Program-made: the position numbers and the translations under genes
Notes under the pieces: model-generated
The model's input: only the letters and a program-made list of their open reading frames with translations
Told to the model about the DNA's origin: nothing
Database searches by the model: none
Part shown: one piece after another, positions 1-9,844 of the stretch
Position numbering within the stretch: the first letter of the stretch is position 1
How the letters are laid out: each line of letters begins with the position of its first letter
Assembly (NCBI GenBank): GCA_003339415.1
Contig: PDHQ01000047.1
Span: forward strand, 173,830-197,607
Length of the DNA stretch: 23,778 bases
DNA from: Ophiocordyceps camponoti-saundersi (nom. inval.)
Taxonomy: Eukaryota; Ascomycota; Sordariomycetes; Hypocreales; Ophiocordycipitaceae
Reading direction: 5' to 3'

Positions 1-1107
1 TCACGTCCCCTCAACCTCCCCAACCTCAACACATCTTATTAACATGCGCCTCCCCCTCCGCGTGGGAGTCACCCCCACGGCGCCGGGGGCTGCGCTGCGC
101 GGCGCCCCGGAGATTTTCCCCCCCGGGGGGGGGGGGGGGGGGGGGGGTTGGTTCTATCTTTTCTTCCTCACTCACTCCCCCCTTCCCTATTCTTTTTTCT
201 TTTCCCTCATCTTTACGATGGCTACGCTCCGCATCTAGCACATGACCTGCCCTATCTACATGCAAAAGAGGTCCGTGAACGCCGGCCGAGTTAAATTTCA
301 GGGACCGCCCTATCTAGGAGTTGGACGATGAATACCTAAATAGCCCTGTTGGGGCAGAGAGCAAGAGAGAGATTAAAGAGAACCGTCGTCCGAAGGGGCC
401 GAAGAATGTAGGAAGAAGCCACGCAAAACAAGAAAAAAACAATCAAACCGCCCTGTCGAGGAGGTGTTGACTTGCATGTATGTATGTCGGTTGTGAAGAG
501 CTGGCTTAGCCAGAGAGCCCATCTTCCAAGGGGTCGAAGGATCTAGGTAAGCCTCCAAGGGGAAAGCATCGACTACAGAAGTCACCCTGTTAAAGATCTG
601 GTAAGCAAATGTCAACGGTCTGCTCGACGAGATGAAGCCATCATTCTCAGGGGGGGGGCCGAAGATTGTATGAGAGGACCACAATCATAACAAAAGGAAA
701 ACTAGTAATGGAAATTAGGTTGAGGCATCCGAATGGAAAGCCAATTCCTGTCAATCTCTGCCAAGCCGTCACGGCCCGCACAGAGGGGAACGGGGGCAAA
801 AGGGGGAATACCGACACACCCCCCAAAAGGGGGCAAAGGGAAGAAAGAAACAAGGAGAGCATCGCCGACGAGAAGGGAATAGGGGCTTGCTCTAACAGAA
901 AAAGCCCGCCCCTCTCCGCAAAGTCAAAAGACAAGAGGAAAAAGAAAGTAGACGAACCAAAGTAAGAGAGACGAACTCCCCTCATCTCACTGCCCTACTC
1001 TCTCTCACCTCTCTCTCTCTCTCCCTCCCTCCCTCTCTCCCCCACACACCACCAGACCGAACCGACGACTGGGGTGGATCTGATGGCCCACCCGTAGTTT
1101 AATTCAA
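1..1107. other. Intergenic region downstream of PRP31, no gene seen
   Basis: No reading frame here looks like a protein. The longer open frames begin at non-ATG codons and have no recognisable composition. The stretch holds a run of 23 G at 125-147, further C and G runs, a purine-rich tract around 780-960, and a CT-rich low-complexity tract at about 998-1042. The PRP31 stop lies just beyond its right edge on the minus strand, so part of 700-1107 is probably the PRP31 3' untranslated region. I see no clear poly(A) signal. Confidence 0.6.
125..147. repeat. Poly-G run (23 G)
   Basis: An uninterrupted run of 23 G preceded by a C run. On single-stranded DNA this could form a G-quadruplex. It is also a place where assembly length errors are common. 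Confidence 0.9.
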
Positions 1108-3059
1108 TCATTGTTTCCGGCTCGGCGGTGGCCCCATCTTGGTCGAGCCCGTATCGAGCCGCTTCGAGGCCGGCAGGCCCGGCACCTCCAACGCGTTGCT
1201 GCCACCACCACCACCACCAGCAACGCCACCGCCGCTAATCTGCGTAAAGGATCCACCCTTGAACCATCGGTCCTCCTCTGCCTTGCGCTTCCTGCCCATC
1301 TCGGCCTGGACCTTGGGGTCGACGAGCTCGAGGCCCTGGACCGGCGTAAAGGTCAGAGACGAGGTCGTGCCCACTGCGCCGCCGCCAACCGTGCTTCCCA
1401 CACCCGTCGCCCGGAGTCCCTTGCCGCGGAGGTCCATACCACCCGGATGGCCGAAGCTGCTGATGGCAGAGCCTGCGCCCGTCGTGCTGTTGCCGCTTCC
1501 CCAGCCCTTGTTCTTGGCGCTCAGCTTAGCGCGCGTACGACCGTCCACCTGCAGGGCCCGGATCCGACCGTCGTTTTGCTGGCCGATCATGCCTAGACCG
1601 ACGGTGGCCTCGCCCGTACCGTAGCCAACTTCCTTCTCCTCCTTGTTGAAGGCCATGCGGTTCTGGGCTTTCCGCAGGTCCGTCATGGCCAGGGCCTCCT
1701 TGGCCTTCCGAGCCCGTCGCCCGCCGCGCTTGCGCGAAGGCTTGTCGTCCGGTATGGGGAGCGCGCGCCGGCCCTTGTTTGGCGGAGGCTCAGTAAGCTT
1801 CTCCAGCCGCTCCAAGCAAGCCGACCGCAGCTCTTCACCTGTGTGGCCGTCCGGACTAGAGTGCGTGCGGTCGACGCGCGCCGCCAGCACCAGCTTGGCT
1901 GCGACGATCCGCATGGCCTGCTTCTTGAGGTCGTTGGGGATGTGCTGAATCATCTCCGAGTGGTAGAGGTAGCCCTGCTGCCGGATCCCAACATTGGTCG
2001 CCAGCCCGGCCCGGCGCTTCTTGGAACCCCATGACGGGAGGTTGCAAGCCGGCGTCTTGGACAGCCCTGTCAGCCCGCCCGCGGTGTTGAGGAGCTGCGC
2101 CGCCGTCAAGGATCCTATAAGAGCCGTCAGGTTCGGCGCGAAGACGGTCATGCGCGACTGCACGTATTCGGCCAATATGTTCTTGGCCTTGTGCAGGTCG
2201 ATGACCATGTCGCACGCCTGTCGCACGCGCCGCAGCTCATCCTCGCTCATCTCCTCGCCCTTGGACGTCGTCGCCTCTACCGTGACAATCATGAGCGAGG
2301 GACCGTCGAGGACGGCCTTGAGTCCCATGCCGAGCGGATTATCCGTCGCTGTCTGCAGCTTCCTGATGCTGTCCGAGGTCATGGGTCCGTTGCCGATGAT
2401 GGTCACCACCTTTGCGTATTCCAGTGGCGTTGTCACCAGCCTCTCGAGCTCGGGAAATCGGGTCGAGTAATGGTCGCGCACGAATTTGTGGACGAGCGCA
2501 ACTTCGCCGTCGATCATGGTCGACAGACTGTTGGACTCCGTCAAGAGGCTATACTCGGGGTGATCCTCGATGTTTCCCACGGTGGCAGCCTGGCTGGAGG
2601 CCTCCGATCGATAGCGGGCGATTTTCTACGAGGCGTCGCCGGCGAAGACAGGTCAGGTCTCCTTCGGCAAAGTACAGAATGTAAATGGTGTGCATGAAGC
2701 GGGGAGGATGTAGAAGAGGTCTGGACTAGAAGAAAGAAACAGAGGGCGCTACTGACCTCGAGAATGGGCTCCAGCGTCTGCATCAGGACGGCAACGCTGC
2801 GGACGTCTTTGACGGCGCCCAACTGCATCTTCTCGACTCTAGCCTTTGTGGCCTCTGCGTCTTCCAACTCACGACGGCCATTCGAGGCATGTCCATCCAT
2901 CATCTCGGTATCATCTTCGCCGCCGTCCATATCCATGGCGTTGCCATCCTGCTGATTGTCGGTTTCGCTTGGTTCCGGCTGCTCGAGGTTGTCATGCGCT
3001 TCTGCCTCGTCGCCCGAGTCGCCGAAATCGTTGAGCAGCTCGTCCACGATGGTGGACAT
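1108..3059 (-). CDS. PRP31: Pre-mRNA-processing factor Prp31 (U4/U6 snRNP), two exons
   Basis: Prp31 binds the U4 snRNA 5' stem-loop with Snu13/15.5K and joins U4/U6 to U5 in the tri-snRNP, in the nucleus. Exon 1 runs 3059-2757 (101 codons) and exon 2 runs 2625-1108, giving 606 residues. The start is the first in-frame ATG; the frame stays open upstream only to a GTG at 3086. Visible parts in order: an acidic N-terminus beginning MSTIVDELLNDFGDSG; a NOSIC-type helical region at about 120-250; the Nop domain at about 256-356 (TPACNLPSWGSKKR, GYLYHSEMIQ); and the conserved C-terminal region at about 395-480 (RKRGGRRARKAKEA, EVGYGTGEATVGLGMIG, RTRAKLSAKNKGWG). A Gly-rich tail with GGGVAGGGGGGS follows. 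Length fits fungal Prp31. It is divergent from the CLF1 gene, another splicing factor. Confidence 0.97.
2626..2756 (-). other. Intron of PRP31 (131 nt, phase 0)
   Basis: On the minus strand the donor is GAG|GTCAGT at 2756 and the acceptor is TCGTAG|AAAATC ending at 2626. A CTGAC branch-like site lies at 2656-2652. Removing it joins LEPILE directly to KIARY, the conserved junction of Prp31 proteins. The intron is phase 0. The unspliced frame continues into unrelated sequence. Confidence 0.93.
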
Positions 3060-3481
3060 CTTCGCAGTCTGTGCCTTGTTGTTCACTCGTTTGTAGGCTC
3101 CGCCGCGGACAGGCCTTCGTTTGAAGCGAGGTTGATGATTTTTTTAGGGGGGAGGTGGCGGAGTAGGAGGCGAACGAACGACGCGGCGAGGCTGTGAAAC
3201 TAAGGCGGTGCAAAAGATTGGTAGTGGTAGCTTGGTTGGTTGGTTGGTTGGTAGCTTGGCAGGTGCGGGCTTTAGCTTCAGCCGCGTCTTATCGATAAGG
3301 ACGACTTCATCTGATTCGCATTGATCACCGTGTGCCCTCTTGTCTCCTCCTCCTCCCCCCCCTCCTCCTCCTTCTCCTCGTCCTGTGTATCTTCCTCTTC
3401 CTTTTCCTCGCCGCGAGCCTCTCTTCATCCATCACCTTCCCCACTCTCCTCCCACCTACCTTGTCGCTTCTGTCATCTGCC
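3060..3481. promoter_or_regulatory. Shared bidirectional promoter of PRP31 and CLF1
   Basis: The two start codons are 422 bp apart on opposite strands, so both core promoters and both leaders must fit here. No TATA box stands out. Visible landmarks are a TTGG tandem at about 3231-3253, a 12-bp palindrome (CTTATCGATAAG, 3288-3299) made of two head-to-head GATA cores, and a CT-rich tract at about 3340-3480 that would form the CLF1 leader. Which elements drive transcription is inference. Confidence 0.75.
3288..3299. promoter_or_regulatory. Palindromic double GATA site
   Basis: CTTATCGATAAG is a perfect 12-bp palindrome containing TATC and GATA, centred between two divergent genes. Fungal GATA zinc-finger regulators bind such cores, but one palindrome can arise by chance, so function is only suggested. 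Confidence 0.35.
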
Positions 3482-5533
3482 ATGGAGTCGGCGAGGGGCC
3501 CCCCAAGGGTGAAAAACAAAGCCGCCGCGCCGGTGCAAATCAGCGCCGAGCAACTCCTCCGCGAGGCCGTCGACCGACAGGAAGTCTCGCTACAGGCTCC
3601 GACCCAGCGCTTCACTGACCTAGAGGAGCTCCACGAGTACCAGGGCCGGAAGCGCAAGGAGTTCGAAGACTACGTGCGTCGCAACCGTGTCAGCCTTCAC
3701 AACTGGACGCAATATGCACAATGGGAGCTGGAGCAAAAGGAGTTTGCGCGAGCTCGCTCCGTATTCGAACGCGCGCTCGACGTCCACCCTCACAATGTCC
3801 AGCTTTGGATCCGCTATATCGAGGCGGAGATGAAGTCACGCAACATTAACCATGCGCGCAACCTGCTTGACCGCGCCGTCACCGTCTTGCCCCGTGTCGA
3901 CAAGCTCTGGTACAAGTATGTCTACATGGAGGAGATGCTCGGAAACGTCCCCGGAACCCGTCAAGTCTTCGACCGCTGGATGCAATGGCACCCGGACGAG
4001 GCCGCCTGGAGCGCCTACATCAAGCTGGAGAAGAGATACGGGGAGTACGACCGGGCGCGCGACATCTTCCGCACCTTCACCATGGTCCATCCCGAACCTC
4101 GCAACTGGATCAAGTGGGCTCGCTTCGAGGAGGAGCACGGTACCAGCGACTTGGTACGTCAGGTGTTTGGCGCCGCTGTCGAGGCCGCCGGCGATGACCT
4201 CGTCGACGAGCGGCTTCTCATGGCCTACGCGCGCTTCGAGGCCAAGCTCAACGAGTACGAGCGCGCCCGCGCCATCTACAAGTTCGCCCTCGACCGACTA
4301 CCGCGCTCAAAGTCGATGTTGCTTCACAAGGCCTACACCACCTTTGAGAAGCAGTTCGGCGACCAGGACGGCGTCGAAGACGTCGTCCTCTCCAAGCGCC
4401 GCCGCCTGTACGAGGAGCAGATCCGCGAAAACGGCAAGAACTACGACGCCTGGTTCGACCTCGCGGCGCTCGAGGAGGCCGCCGGTGACGCAGATCGTGT
4501 ACGTGACGTCTACGAGCGGGCCGTCGCTCAGGTACCGCCGACGCAGGAGAAGAGGCACTGGCGCCGCTACATCTACCTCTGGATTTTCTACGCCATCTGG
4601 GAAGAACTTGAGGGCAAGGACGTGGCGCGCGCGCGGCAGATCTACACCACCTGTCTGGGCCTGATACCGCATGCCAACTTCACATTCGCCAAAGTATGGC
4701 TTCTGGCAGCCCAATTCGAGATCCGGCAGGGCGCTCTCCCCGCCGCCCGCAAGCTGCTGGGTAGAGCCATCGGCATGTGCCCCAAGGACCGTCTCTTTGA
4801 CGGTTACGTCGACCTCGAGAAGCGCCTCTTCGAGTTCGGTCGCTGCCGCCGGTTGTACGAGAAGCACGTCGAGTACAACCCGGCAAACTGCCAGACCTGG
4901 ATTCGCTTCGCAGACCTGGAGCGCGGACTCGACGACCTCGACCGCGCCCGCGCCATCCTCGAACTAGCCGTCGCCCAACCCCAGCTCGACATGCCGGAAC
5001 TGCTGTGGAAGGCTTACATCGATCTCGAGGAGGAAGAAGGCGAACACGAGCGCGCCCGCGCCCTTTACGAGCGCTTGCTGGAGAAGACGGGTCATGTCAA
5101 GGTCTGGATTAGCTATGCCCACTTTGAGATCAACGTGCCGGACGACGAAGAAGAGGGAGAAGGGGAAGGGGAAGAAGACGAGGAGCGTCCGGTCAGCGAA
5201 GAAGCCAAGGCCCGAGCCCGCGCCATCTTCACCCGCGCCCACAAGACGCTCCGCGAAAAGGACCTCAAGCCAGAGCGTGCCTCCCTCCTCTCCGCCTGGC
5301 TCTCCTTCGAGCGCACGCACGGCTCAGCCTCCGAGGTGGAAGCCGTCCAGCGCCAGATGCCGCGTCGCGTGCGTCGTCGCCGCCGCCGTCCGGACGCCGC
5401 AGACAACGACGACGAGGCGGATGCGTACGAAGAGGTGATCGACTACATCTTCCCCGCCGACGAGCTCCACGCCGAGAGCATGTCCGGAATCGCCGCCCTG
5501 GCCCAGAAGTGGAAGACTGGCGGTGGCCTGTGA
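3482..5533 (+). CDS. CLF1: Pre-mRNA-splicing factor Clf1/Syf3 (crooked-neck-like)
   Basis: Clf1 is a scaffold of the Prp19/NineTeen complex needed for spliceosome assembly and activation. The protein has 683 residues and no intron. The ATG at 3482 gives [20 protein letters not shown], the usual fungal N-terminus; the frame is open upstream to 3332 only through a GTG and a Leu/Ser-rich translation of the CT-rich leader. Tandem half-a-TPR (HAT) repeats fill about residues 50-600, with the W-Y-E spacing visible ([54 protein letters not shown]). The block [20 protein letters not shown] is strongly conserved in the family. An acidic insert ([15 protein letters not shown]) sits near residue 555. 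The C-terminus has a basic run (RRVRRRRRR, about 625) then [12 protein letters not shown]. Length is typical. Confidence 0.98.
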   Translation: MESARGPPRVKNKAAAPVQISAEQLLREAVDRQEVSLQAPTQRFTDLEELHEYQGRKRKEFEDYVRRNRVSLHNWTQYAQWELEQKEFARARSVFERALDVHPHNVQLWIRYIEAEMKSRNINHARNLLDRAVTVLPRVDKLWYKYVYMEEMLGNVPGTRQVFDRWMQWHPDEAAWSAYIKLEKRYGEYDRARDIFRTFTMVHPEPRNWIKWARFEEEHGTSDLVRQVFGAAVEAAGDDLVDERLLMAYARFEAKLNEYERARAIYKFALDRLPRSKSMLLHKAYTTFEKQFGDQDGVEDVVLSKRRRLYEEQIRENGKNYDAWFDLAALEEAAGDADRVRDVYERAVAQVPPTQEKRHWRRYIYLWIFYAIWEELEGKDVARARQIYTTCLGLIPHANFTFAKVWLLAAQFEIRQGALPAARKLLGRAIGMCPKDRLFDGYVDLEKRLFEFGRCRRLYEKHVEYNPANCQTWIRFADLERGLDDLDRARAILELAVAQPQLDMPELLWKAYIDLEEEEGEHERARALYERLLEKTGHVKVWISYAHFEINVPDDEEEGEGEGEEDEERPVSEEAKARARAIFTRAHKTLREKDLKPERASLLSAWLSFERTHGSASEVEAVQRQMPRRVRRRRRRPDAADNDDEADAYEEVIDYIFPADELHAESMSGIAALAQKWKTGGGL

Positions 5534-6658
5534 CGGGTCTGGGGCTTCTGAGTAAGACACTATCCTTTTTGTTGCCGTCCTGTAGGGTGGGCGACCACGT
5601 GACGGAGATTGTAAGTAAGGTGACGACTTAGGGGGTTGGTTGCAAGCTCCAAGAGGAATCCAAGATGTGTATGTATATGAGAAGAAACGAGGGGGCAAGC
5701 ATAAGAGCCAGAGACGTAAATACATCAACAAATGGACAAAACAAAGAGAAGTAACGAAATCCAAAAAAACCACAGACTATTTCATATCAACCATGATTCA
5801 TAGAAAGAGCTCGTTCCAACCAGCCGTGGTCCGAACTTCGTCTGACTTGCATACTCGATTCCTCCTACCCCCCTCCTTCCAAGCCTTCCTCATCCCCCCC
5901 CCCCCTGGTCGATGCCTTGCAAGGGGGGAAGGAGAGGGGAGGGGGTCCTTTTGTCTCTCGCAGGTGTCGTGCATGCCGAGCATGTCTCGGCCGGCTGGCG
6001 GGAGGGGAATGTGTGGGCGAGGGGTGTGGATGGTTTGGACGCGGACGGAAGCTCGGCAACGTCGGGCGGAAGAGAGAGAAACGAAGTAAATGAAAGAAGA
6101 AGTAGAGGAAGAAGGAATTATTGATGCCGCTCAGTAGCGGCGATGATCTATGGAGAATCATTCGTCATTAGTCGTTCATCATAGAATACAAACGTGCTGT
6201 TTTTTTTTTGGGGGGGGGGGGGGATAGTGTATGTGTGTGTGTGTCTCGCTCGTGTATCGTGTATAGCTAGTATGCACTTGTGCAAGTGTTGTGCGTGTGT
6301 GTATATATGAGAGAGAGAGAGAGTGAGTGAGTGAGAGTGAAAGAGAGCTGGTGTTTCACTGCTTGCATATATGTCGTGAGAGTTGAAGAAACCAAAGGAG
6401 AGAAGGAAAAGGAATAACCAAAGGAAAACGACAAAAGGAGAAGCAGTAGAACAGAATCGTCCACTCGAACGGTGGAAAAAGGGGGGTTGAGGCCGGAGAG
6501 AATTTGGACAGGAAAAAGAGAGCTCTTCACTCCCTCCGCTTTCAGCCCTCCCCCTTTTCCTCACCCCTTTCGTCCCCCCCCTTTTCCCGCTACTATGATG
6601 GCGAGAGTCAGGCGGAGAGACACCAGCCACGAGAAGACGCGATTCTTTTCATCTCGTT
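5534..6658. other. Convergent intergenic region, no gene seen
   Basis: This spacer separates the 3' ends of CLF1 (plus) and the RS-rich gene (minus), so it should hold both 3' untranslated regions and poly(A) sites. It is rich in simple sequence: C runs near 5890-5905, T10-G14 at 6200-6223, GT/GA tracts at about 6228-6340, and a purine-rich stretch at 6370-6530. Open frames here start at non-ATG codons or read microsatellites. Confidence 0.65.
6200..6345. repeat. T10-G14 run followed by GT and GA microsatellites
   Basis: Ten T then fourteen G at 6200-6223, then GT-rich sequence at about 6228-6245 and 6288-6302, then GA/GAGT repeats to about 6345. Low-complexity DNA in the 3' spacer. Confidence 0.85.
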
Positions 6659-8692
6659 TCATACGCCGCGGCCGTCAGCCGGAGCCGGGACTCTAGTCGG
6701 GACCCTGCCGGCGGCATAGGGATTACCATTCCAGTACCGCGGCCCGTGGTCGTCGTCATCGTCATCGTCATCCGCATCAGATTCTGGGCGCCGCCGGTAG
6801 GCCGGCAGGCTGCCCGCCCTGTCGGCCCTGCCCGCCCTGTCCTGCCGCTGCAGCGAGCAACGGCGGCGGCGTGCCTCGCGCCTCTCGTGGCGGCGTGCCT
6901 TCTCCTCCTTAAAGGCCTTGCATTCATGTGTCGCCTCCTTAGCCTCCTCCATTTCGCCCATGGCACCCTTGATGCCCAGGACGGCGAGGCCGACCGAGGT
7001 CGCATCCTGTATCATAGCCTTGGTCTTGAGCCTCTTGGCCTCGACCGAGCTGAGGCGGCCTTCTTCGACCGCCTTCTGCCGCTCCTTTTTCTTCTCCATG
7101 CTCTGATAGACGCCGTGGAGGGCGTGGATGGTGGCGACGGTGGCGAGGCCCGTCGTCACGACTTGCTTACCTCTCATTTTCCTAGCCTTCCTTTCATCCT
7201 GGTCCGAATCGCCGAGGTCCGAGGCCGAGCCGTAATTAGACCGACGCCGGTCGTTGTCTCGGGGCCGGCCGTAGCGGCTGTTGCCGTCGTCGACCACGCC
7301 ATCGTCGTACATGCCATCCGGGAGACGGCCCGAGCGGCGAGAACCGCCGCGGTCGTCCGGTAAGAAGTCGTCATGGTCGCGGCGGCGGTGATCGTCAGCG
7401 GGGGGTTCGCCGATACCCAGCTTTGCCAGGCTGTTGCGGGCCTTGTCGACGACGCTCCGGCTGCGGCTACGGTGCCTCCGACGATCGGGCGAGGGGCTTC
7501 TCGAGTCGTAGTCGCGACCGCGGCTCCTGGATCTGGGCCGTTCCAGCGCCTTCTTGGCACCAAAGGCCCCGAGCCCGGCCGTGGCCAGTGCGGCGAGCCC
7601 CGAGGGTGCGCCGGTGGCACGGCTGTGGGAGCGGGCACGGGACCTGGAGCGGCTCCTCCCCGTAAACTTGTCCTCCTCGATGTCTTTCTTGGACCCGTTG
7701 ATGAGCCGGTTACCGAGGAGGCCTCCGATGACGGACTCGGCGAGGCCAAGGCCGCCATGGCTCTGACCCTGGGCCGCGTCTACGGTGGCGGCTCCGGCGG
7801 CGGCGGTGAGGACGCGCTTCGTCTTTTCGCCCTGCCAGCCGCCGGGTTCCTTGGCGACGCGGAAGGCCTCGGTGGCGCCGGCTAGCAGGGAGGCCATGGC
7901 GGCCTTCTGAATCTTGTTGGTGCCGGTCGGGCCGCGGGAGCGGGAGCGAGAGTCGATGCTGCGGGTGTCGGAGCGCCTGTCGTCGGTAGCGACGGCAGTG
8001 AGAGACTTGACCGCAGCACCAAGACCGGTGGCAGCTATGGCACTCTCTAGAAAGTTCCGATGGCCCCTTTTCTCCTTTGGACCGAAGTCGTCATCGTCAT
8101 AATAGTAGTGACCGTCAGCGCGATGGAGGATGTAGTTGGCCGTCCTGTCTTTCTTGGCCTGCTGCTTGCTGTAGAACTCGGCGCCTTGATAGCCGGCGAG
8201 TGCGCCGAAGCCGGCCAGGGCAGCCGACGAGAGCGGGTTACGCTGGACTTCAGTACCATCTGTCTTTGCCTCATGACGATCGTACAGTTCCTTGGATCCG
8301 ACAAGGAGGGCGGCACCGGCGACGGCGGCGATGAGCTTGTCCTGCTTGGAGACGCTCTTGTGGCGCGGAGGCCTGTCATCATCATAATAGCGGTCGTCGT
8401 AGCGGTCGTCGTAGCGATCATCGTAGCGGTCGCCGTCATAGCCGCGGTCATAACGACTGTCGTATCGGCGACGATGGCCGTAGTCGGCCTCGTAGTATCC
8501 CGGCTCGGCCGAGCGGGCGCGGCGACGAACGGCTTCAACAGTCATGTCATCATCGCGAGCGCGGGGCACGAGTTCACGAGATGATGGATAGGGCTTTGCA
8601 TAGTCGTGAGCGTCAAGATAGCGATCATCACGCCGTTCTTCGCGCACGTAGCGACGAGAGTAATCGCGGTCATAGGGCTCGTAGCCGGCCAT
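6659..8692 (-). CDS. Arg/Ser-rich protein with Gly/Ala-rich hydrophobic segments (DUF3824-like)
   Basis: An intronless 677-residue frame starting MAGYEPYDRDYSRRYVREER at the ATG at 8692; the 60 codons upstream read through the GA/CT leader repeat and are not protein-like. Order of features: an Arg/Tyr/Asp-rich start with tandem RYDD units near residues 90-105; a chain of short Gly/Ala-rich hydrophobic segments (LIAAVAGAALLVG near 120, AALAGFGALAGYQGAEFY, GLAALATAGLGAFGAKKAL, VVTTGLATVATIHALHGVY) separated by charged linkers; RS/SR tracts (GRSRSRSRARSHSR, SRSPSPDRRRHRSRSRS) in the middle; a basic helical stretch; and a poly-Asp run (DDDDDDDD) near the C-terminus. The pattern resembles fungal proteins carrying DUF3824, which have no known function. 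The hydrophobic pieces look more like glycine zippers than clean transmembrane helices. I assign no role. Confidence 0.82.
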   Translation of the reverse strand: MAGYEPYDRDYSRRYVREERRDDRYLDAHDYAKPYPSSRELVPRARDDDMTVEAVRRRARSAEPGYYEADYGHRRRYDSRYDRGYDGDRYDDRYDDRYDDRYYDDDRPPRHKSVSKQDKLIAAVAGAALLVGSKELYDRHEAKTDGTEVQRNPLSSAALAGFGALAGYQGAEFYSKQQAKKDRTANYILHRADGHYYYDDDDFGPKEKRGHRNFLESAIAATGLGAAVKSLTAVATDDRRSDTRSIDSRSRSRGPTGTNKIQKAAMASLLAGATEAFRVAKEPGGWQGEKTKRVLTAAAGAATVDAAQGQSHGGLGLAESVIGGLLGNRLINGSKKDIEEDKFTGRSRSRSRARSHSRATGAPSGLAALATAGLGAFGAKKALERPRSRSRGRDYDSRSPSPDRRRHRSRSRSVVDKARNSLAKLGIGEPPADDHRRRDHDDFLPDDRGGSRRSGRLPDGMYDDGVVDDGNSRYGRPRDNDRRRSNYGSASDLGDSDQDERKARKMRGKQVVTTGLATVATIHALHGVYQSMEKKKERQKAVEEGRLSSVEAKRLKTKAMIQDATSVGLAVLGIKGAMGEMEEAKEATHECKAFKEEKARRHERREARRRRCSLQRQDRAGRADRAGSLPAYRRRPESDADDDDDDDDHGPRYWNGNPYAAGRVPTRVPAPADGRGV

Positions 8693-8778
8693 GCCGACGT
8701 TTGACAAATATTTTTTTGTATTTCTAAGAGAGTGGCAAACGAATAGTGAACAGGGGAGGGAGGTTGGGGGAAGAAGCG

Positions 8779-8804
8779 GAGAGAGAGAGAGAGAGAGAGA
8801 GAGA
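8779..8804. repeat. GA microsatellite in the leader of the RS-rich gene
   Basis: An uninterrupted GA tract of 26 nt (CT on the transcribed minus strand), about 90 bp upstream of the minus-strand ATG. CT-rich leaders are common in fungal genes. Confidence 0.9.
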
Positions 8805-8956
8805 CAGGAAAGCGGCTGAGTGGCGGGAAACAGACAGAGAGAGAAAGAGAGAGACGTCAGCAACACCACCATTTCGGTGAGGCGCCGCCCATCTCACCTT
8901 GGCTCACCTCTCACCTGTCCAGTCCGACAATCTCCCTGCCTACCACCTACCTAGGT

Positions 8957-8976
8957 CTACCTACCTAGGTAGGTAG
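8957..8976. repeat. 20-bp perfect palindrome built of TAGG units
   Basis: CTACCTACCTAGGTAGGTAG equals its own reverse complement. The TAGG/CCTA unit recurs near 14951, 15541-15571 and 15968-16020 in this window. Confidence 0.9.
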
Positions 8977-9003
8977 GGAGGTGAGTCTTTGCCACCTCGG
9001 TGA

Positions 9004-9035
9004 GATCCTCATGAGATTTGATCCTCATGAGATTT
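9004..9035. repeat. Tandem duplication of a 16-bp unit
   Basis: The unit GATCCTCATGAGATTT occurs twice head to tail with no difference. Each copy contains the palindrome CTCATGAG. Confidence 0.9.
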
Positions 9036-9117
9036 GACGGCGACGCTCCAACCTCCGATGCGTCTCTCGAGGCGCAGTGAGAAGAGAGGAGAAGAGAGAG
9101 GGAGAGAGAAATGAGAG

Positions 9118-9121
<4 letters not shown>

Positions 9122-9164
<43 letters not shown>
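9122..9164. repeat. GA microsatellite (about 21 units)
   Basis: A pure GA run flanked by imperfect GA-rich sequence at about 9076-9180. Confidence 0.92.
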
Positions 9165-9168
<4 letters not shown>

Positions 9169-9594
9169 AGAGAGGGAGGCAGGCCAATCGTCATTCGCCA
9201 TTCGCCATCGCCGCCGCCGCCGAGTATCAACCAACTTCAAAATCCATTCGACAAATCGGGCATCTCAGGCTCAGCCTTCCCATTCCCACCATCGTGTTGT
9301 CAATGCCAAGTCCAAACACCCGAGTCTCAATTCATAGCTCAAATCTGCCTTGACGTTCATCCGCATAAAGACACCCCCCCCTCTCTCTCTCCGCCGAGCT
9401 GCCCCCCCCCCCTCAACATGTCAAAACTTCCCTACTCACAGCTCTCGGGCCCTTTTCTCCTCACGTCTCTGTCTCACTAAACCATCTGCGCCTCATCACC
9501 TGACGACGACGACAACAACATTGACGAGCATTCCACAGTCTCCGCTCCTGCTTCTGCCCTGTGTGTTTCGCTCATGCGCCTTGTCACTTACGTG

Positions 9595-9602
9595 TATATA
9601 TA
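9595..9602 (+). promoter_or_regulatory. TATA-like box of the GPI-protein gene
   Basis: TATATATA lies 243 bp upstream of the ATG at 9845 and is followed by a pyrimidine-rich stretch at about 9616-9640, the usual layout of a strongly expressed fungal gene. Placement is by pattern only. Confidence 0.5.
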
Positions 9603-9844
9603 GGTGAGGATAATCCCCTTCCCCCCTTTCCCTCAAGTTCAGCACGACATCATCTCCCTTCTATTCAACTCATTCATCCATCTTCTCTCGTTCATCGTCG
9701 ATTTCTTCATCAGCTTCGACCAAGTACCAACTAAAGCTCAAGCCCAAACCCTCTAATCATCATCATCATCGTCGTCATCATCATCATCTCCAGCCACATC
9801 TACGGCATCTTACAACCTAACTAACCCCAACCACCATCACCGTC

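Larger units (their letters stand above)
8693..9844. promoter_or_regulatory. Divergent promoter region between RS-rich gene and GPI-protein gene
   Basis: About 1.15 kb without a gene, holding the promoters of both flanking genes. It contains GA tracts at 8779-8804 and 9122-9164, a 20-bp TAGG palindrome at 8957-8976, a 16-bp tandem duplication at 9004-9035, a TATA-like box at 9595-9602, and a long pyrimidine/CAT-rich leader before 9845. Frames crossing it read simple repeats (poly-Ser-Leu, poly-Arg-Glu). Confidence 0.7.

Noticed and set aside
373..684. Minus-strand 103-codon frame
   Set aside because: It begins at a TTG codon, has no recognisable motif or codon bias, and lies in the likely 3' region of PRP31.
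666..965. Plus-strand 99-codon Lys/Arg-rich frame
   Set aside because: A purine-rich low-complexity translation antisense to the probable PRP31 3' untranslated region.
1139..2697. Several plus-strand frames of 90-168 codons
   Set aside because: Antisense shadows of the GC-rich PRP31 exon; they have no independent protein-like features.
3060..3086. Nine extra residues before the PRP31 start
   Set aside because: The codon at 3086 is GTG. The first ATG (3059) matches the family start.
3332..3481. N-terminal extension of CLF1 with a Leu/Ser-rich, signal-peptide-like sequence
   Set aside because: It starts at GTG, is a translation of the CT-rich leader, and the ATG at 3482 gives the conserved family N-terminus.
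8693..8872. 60-residue hydrophobic N-terminal extension of the RS-rich protein
   Set aside because: It is a translation of CT/GA repeat leader DNA. MAGYEPYDRDY at 8692 starts the protein-like composition.
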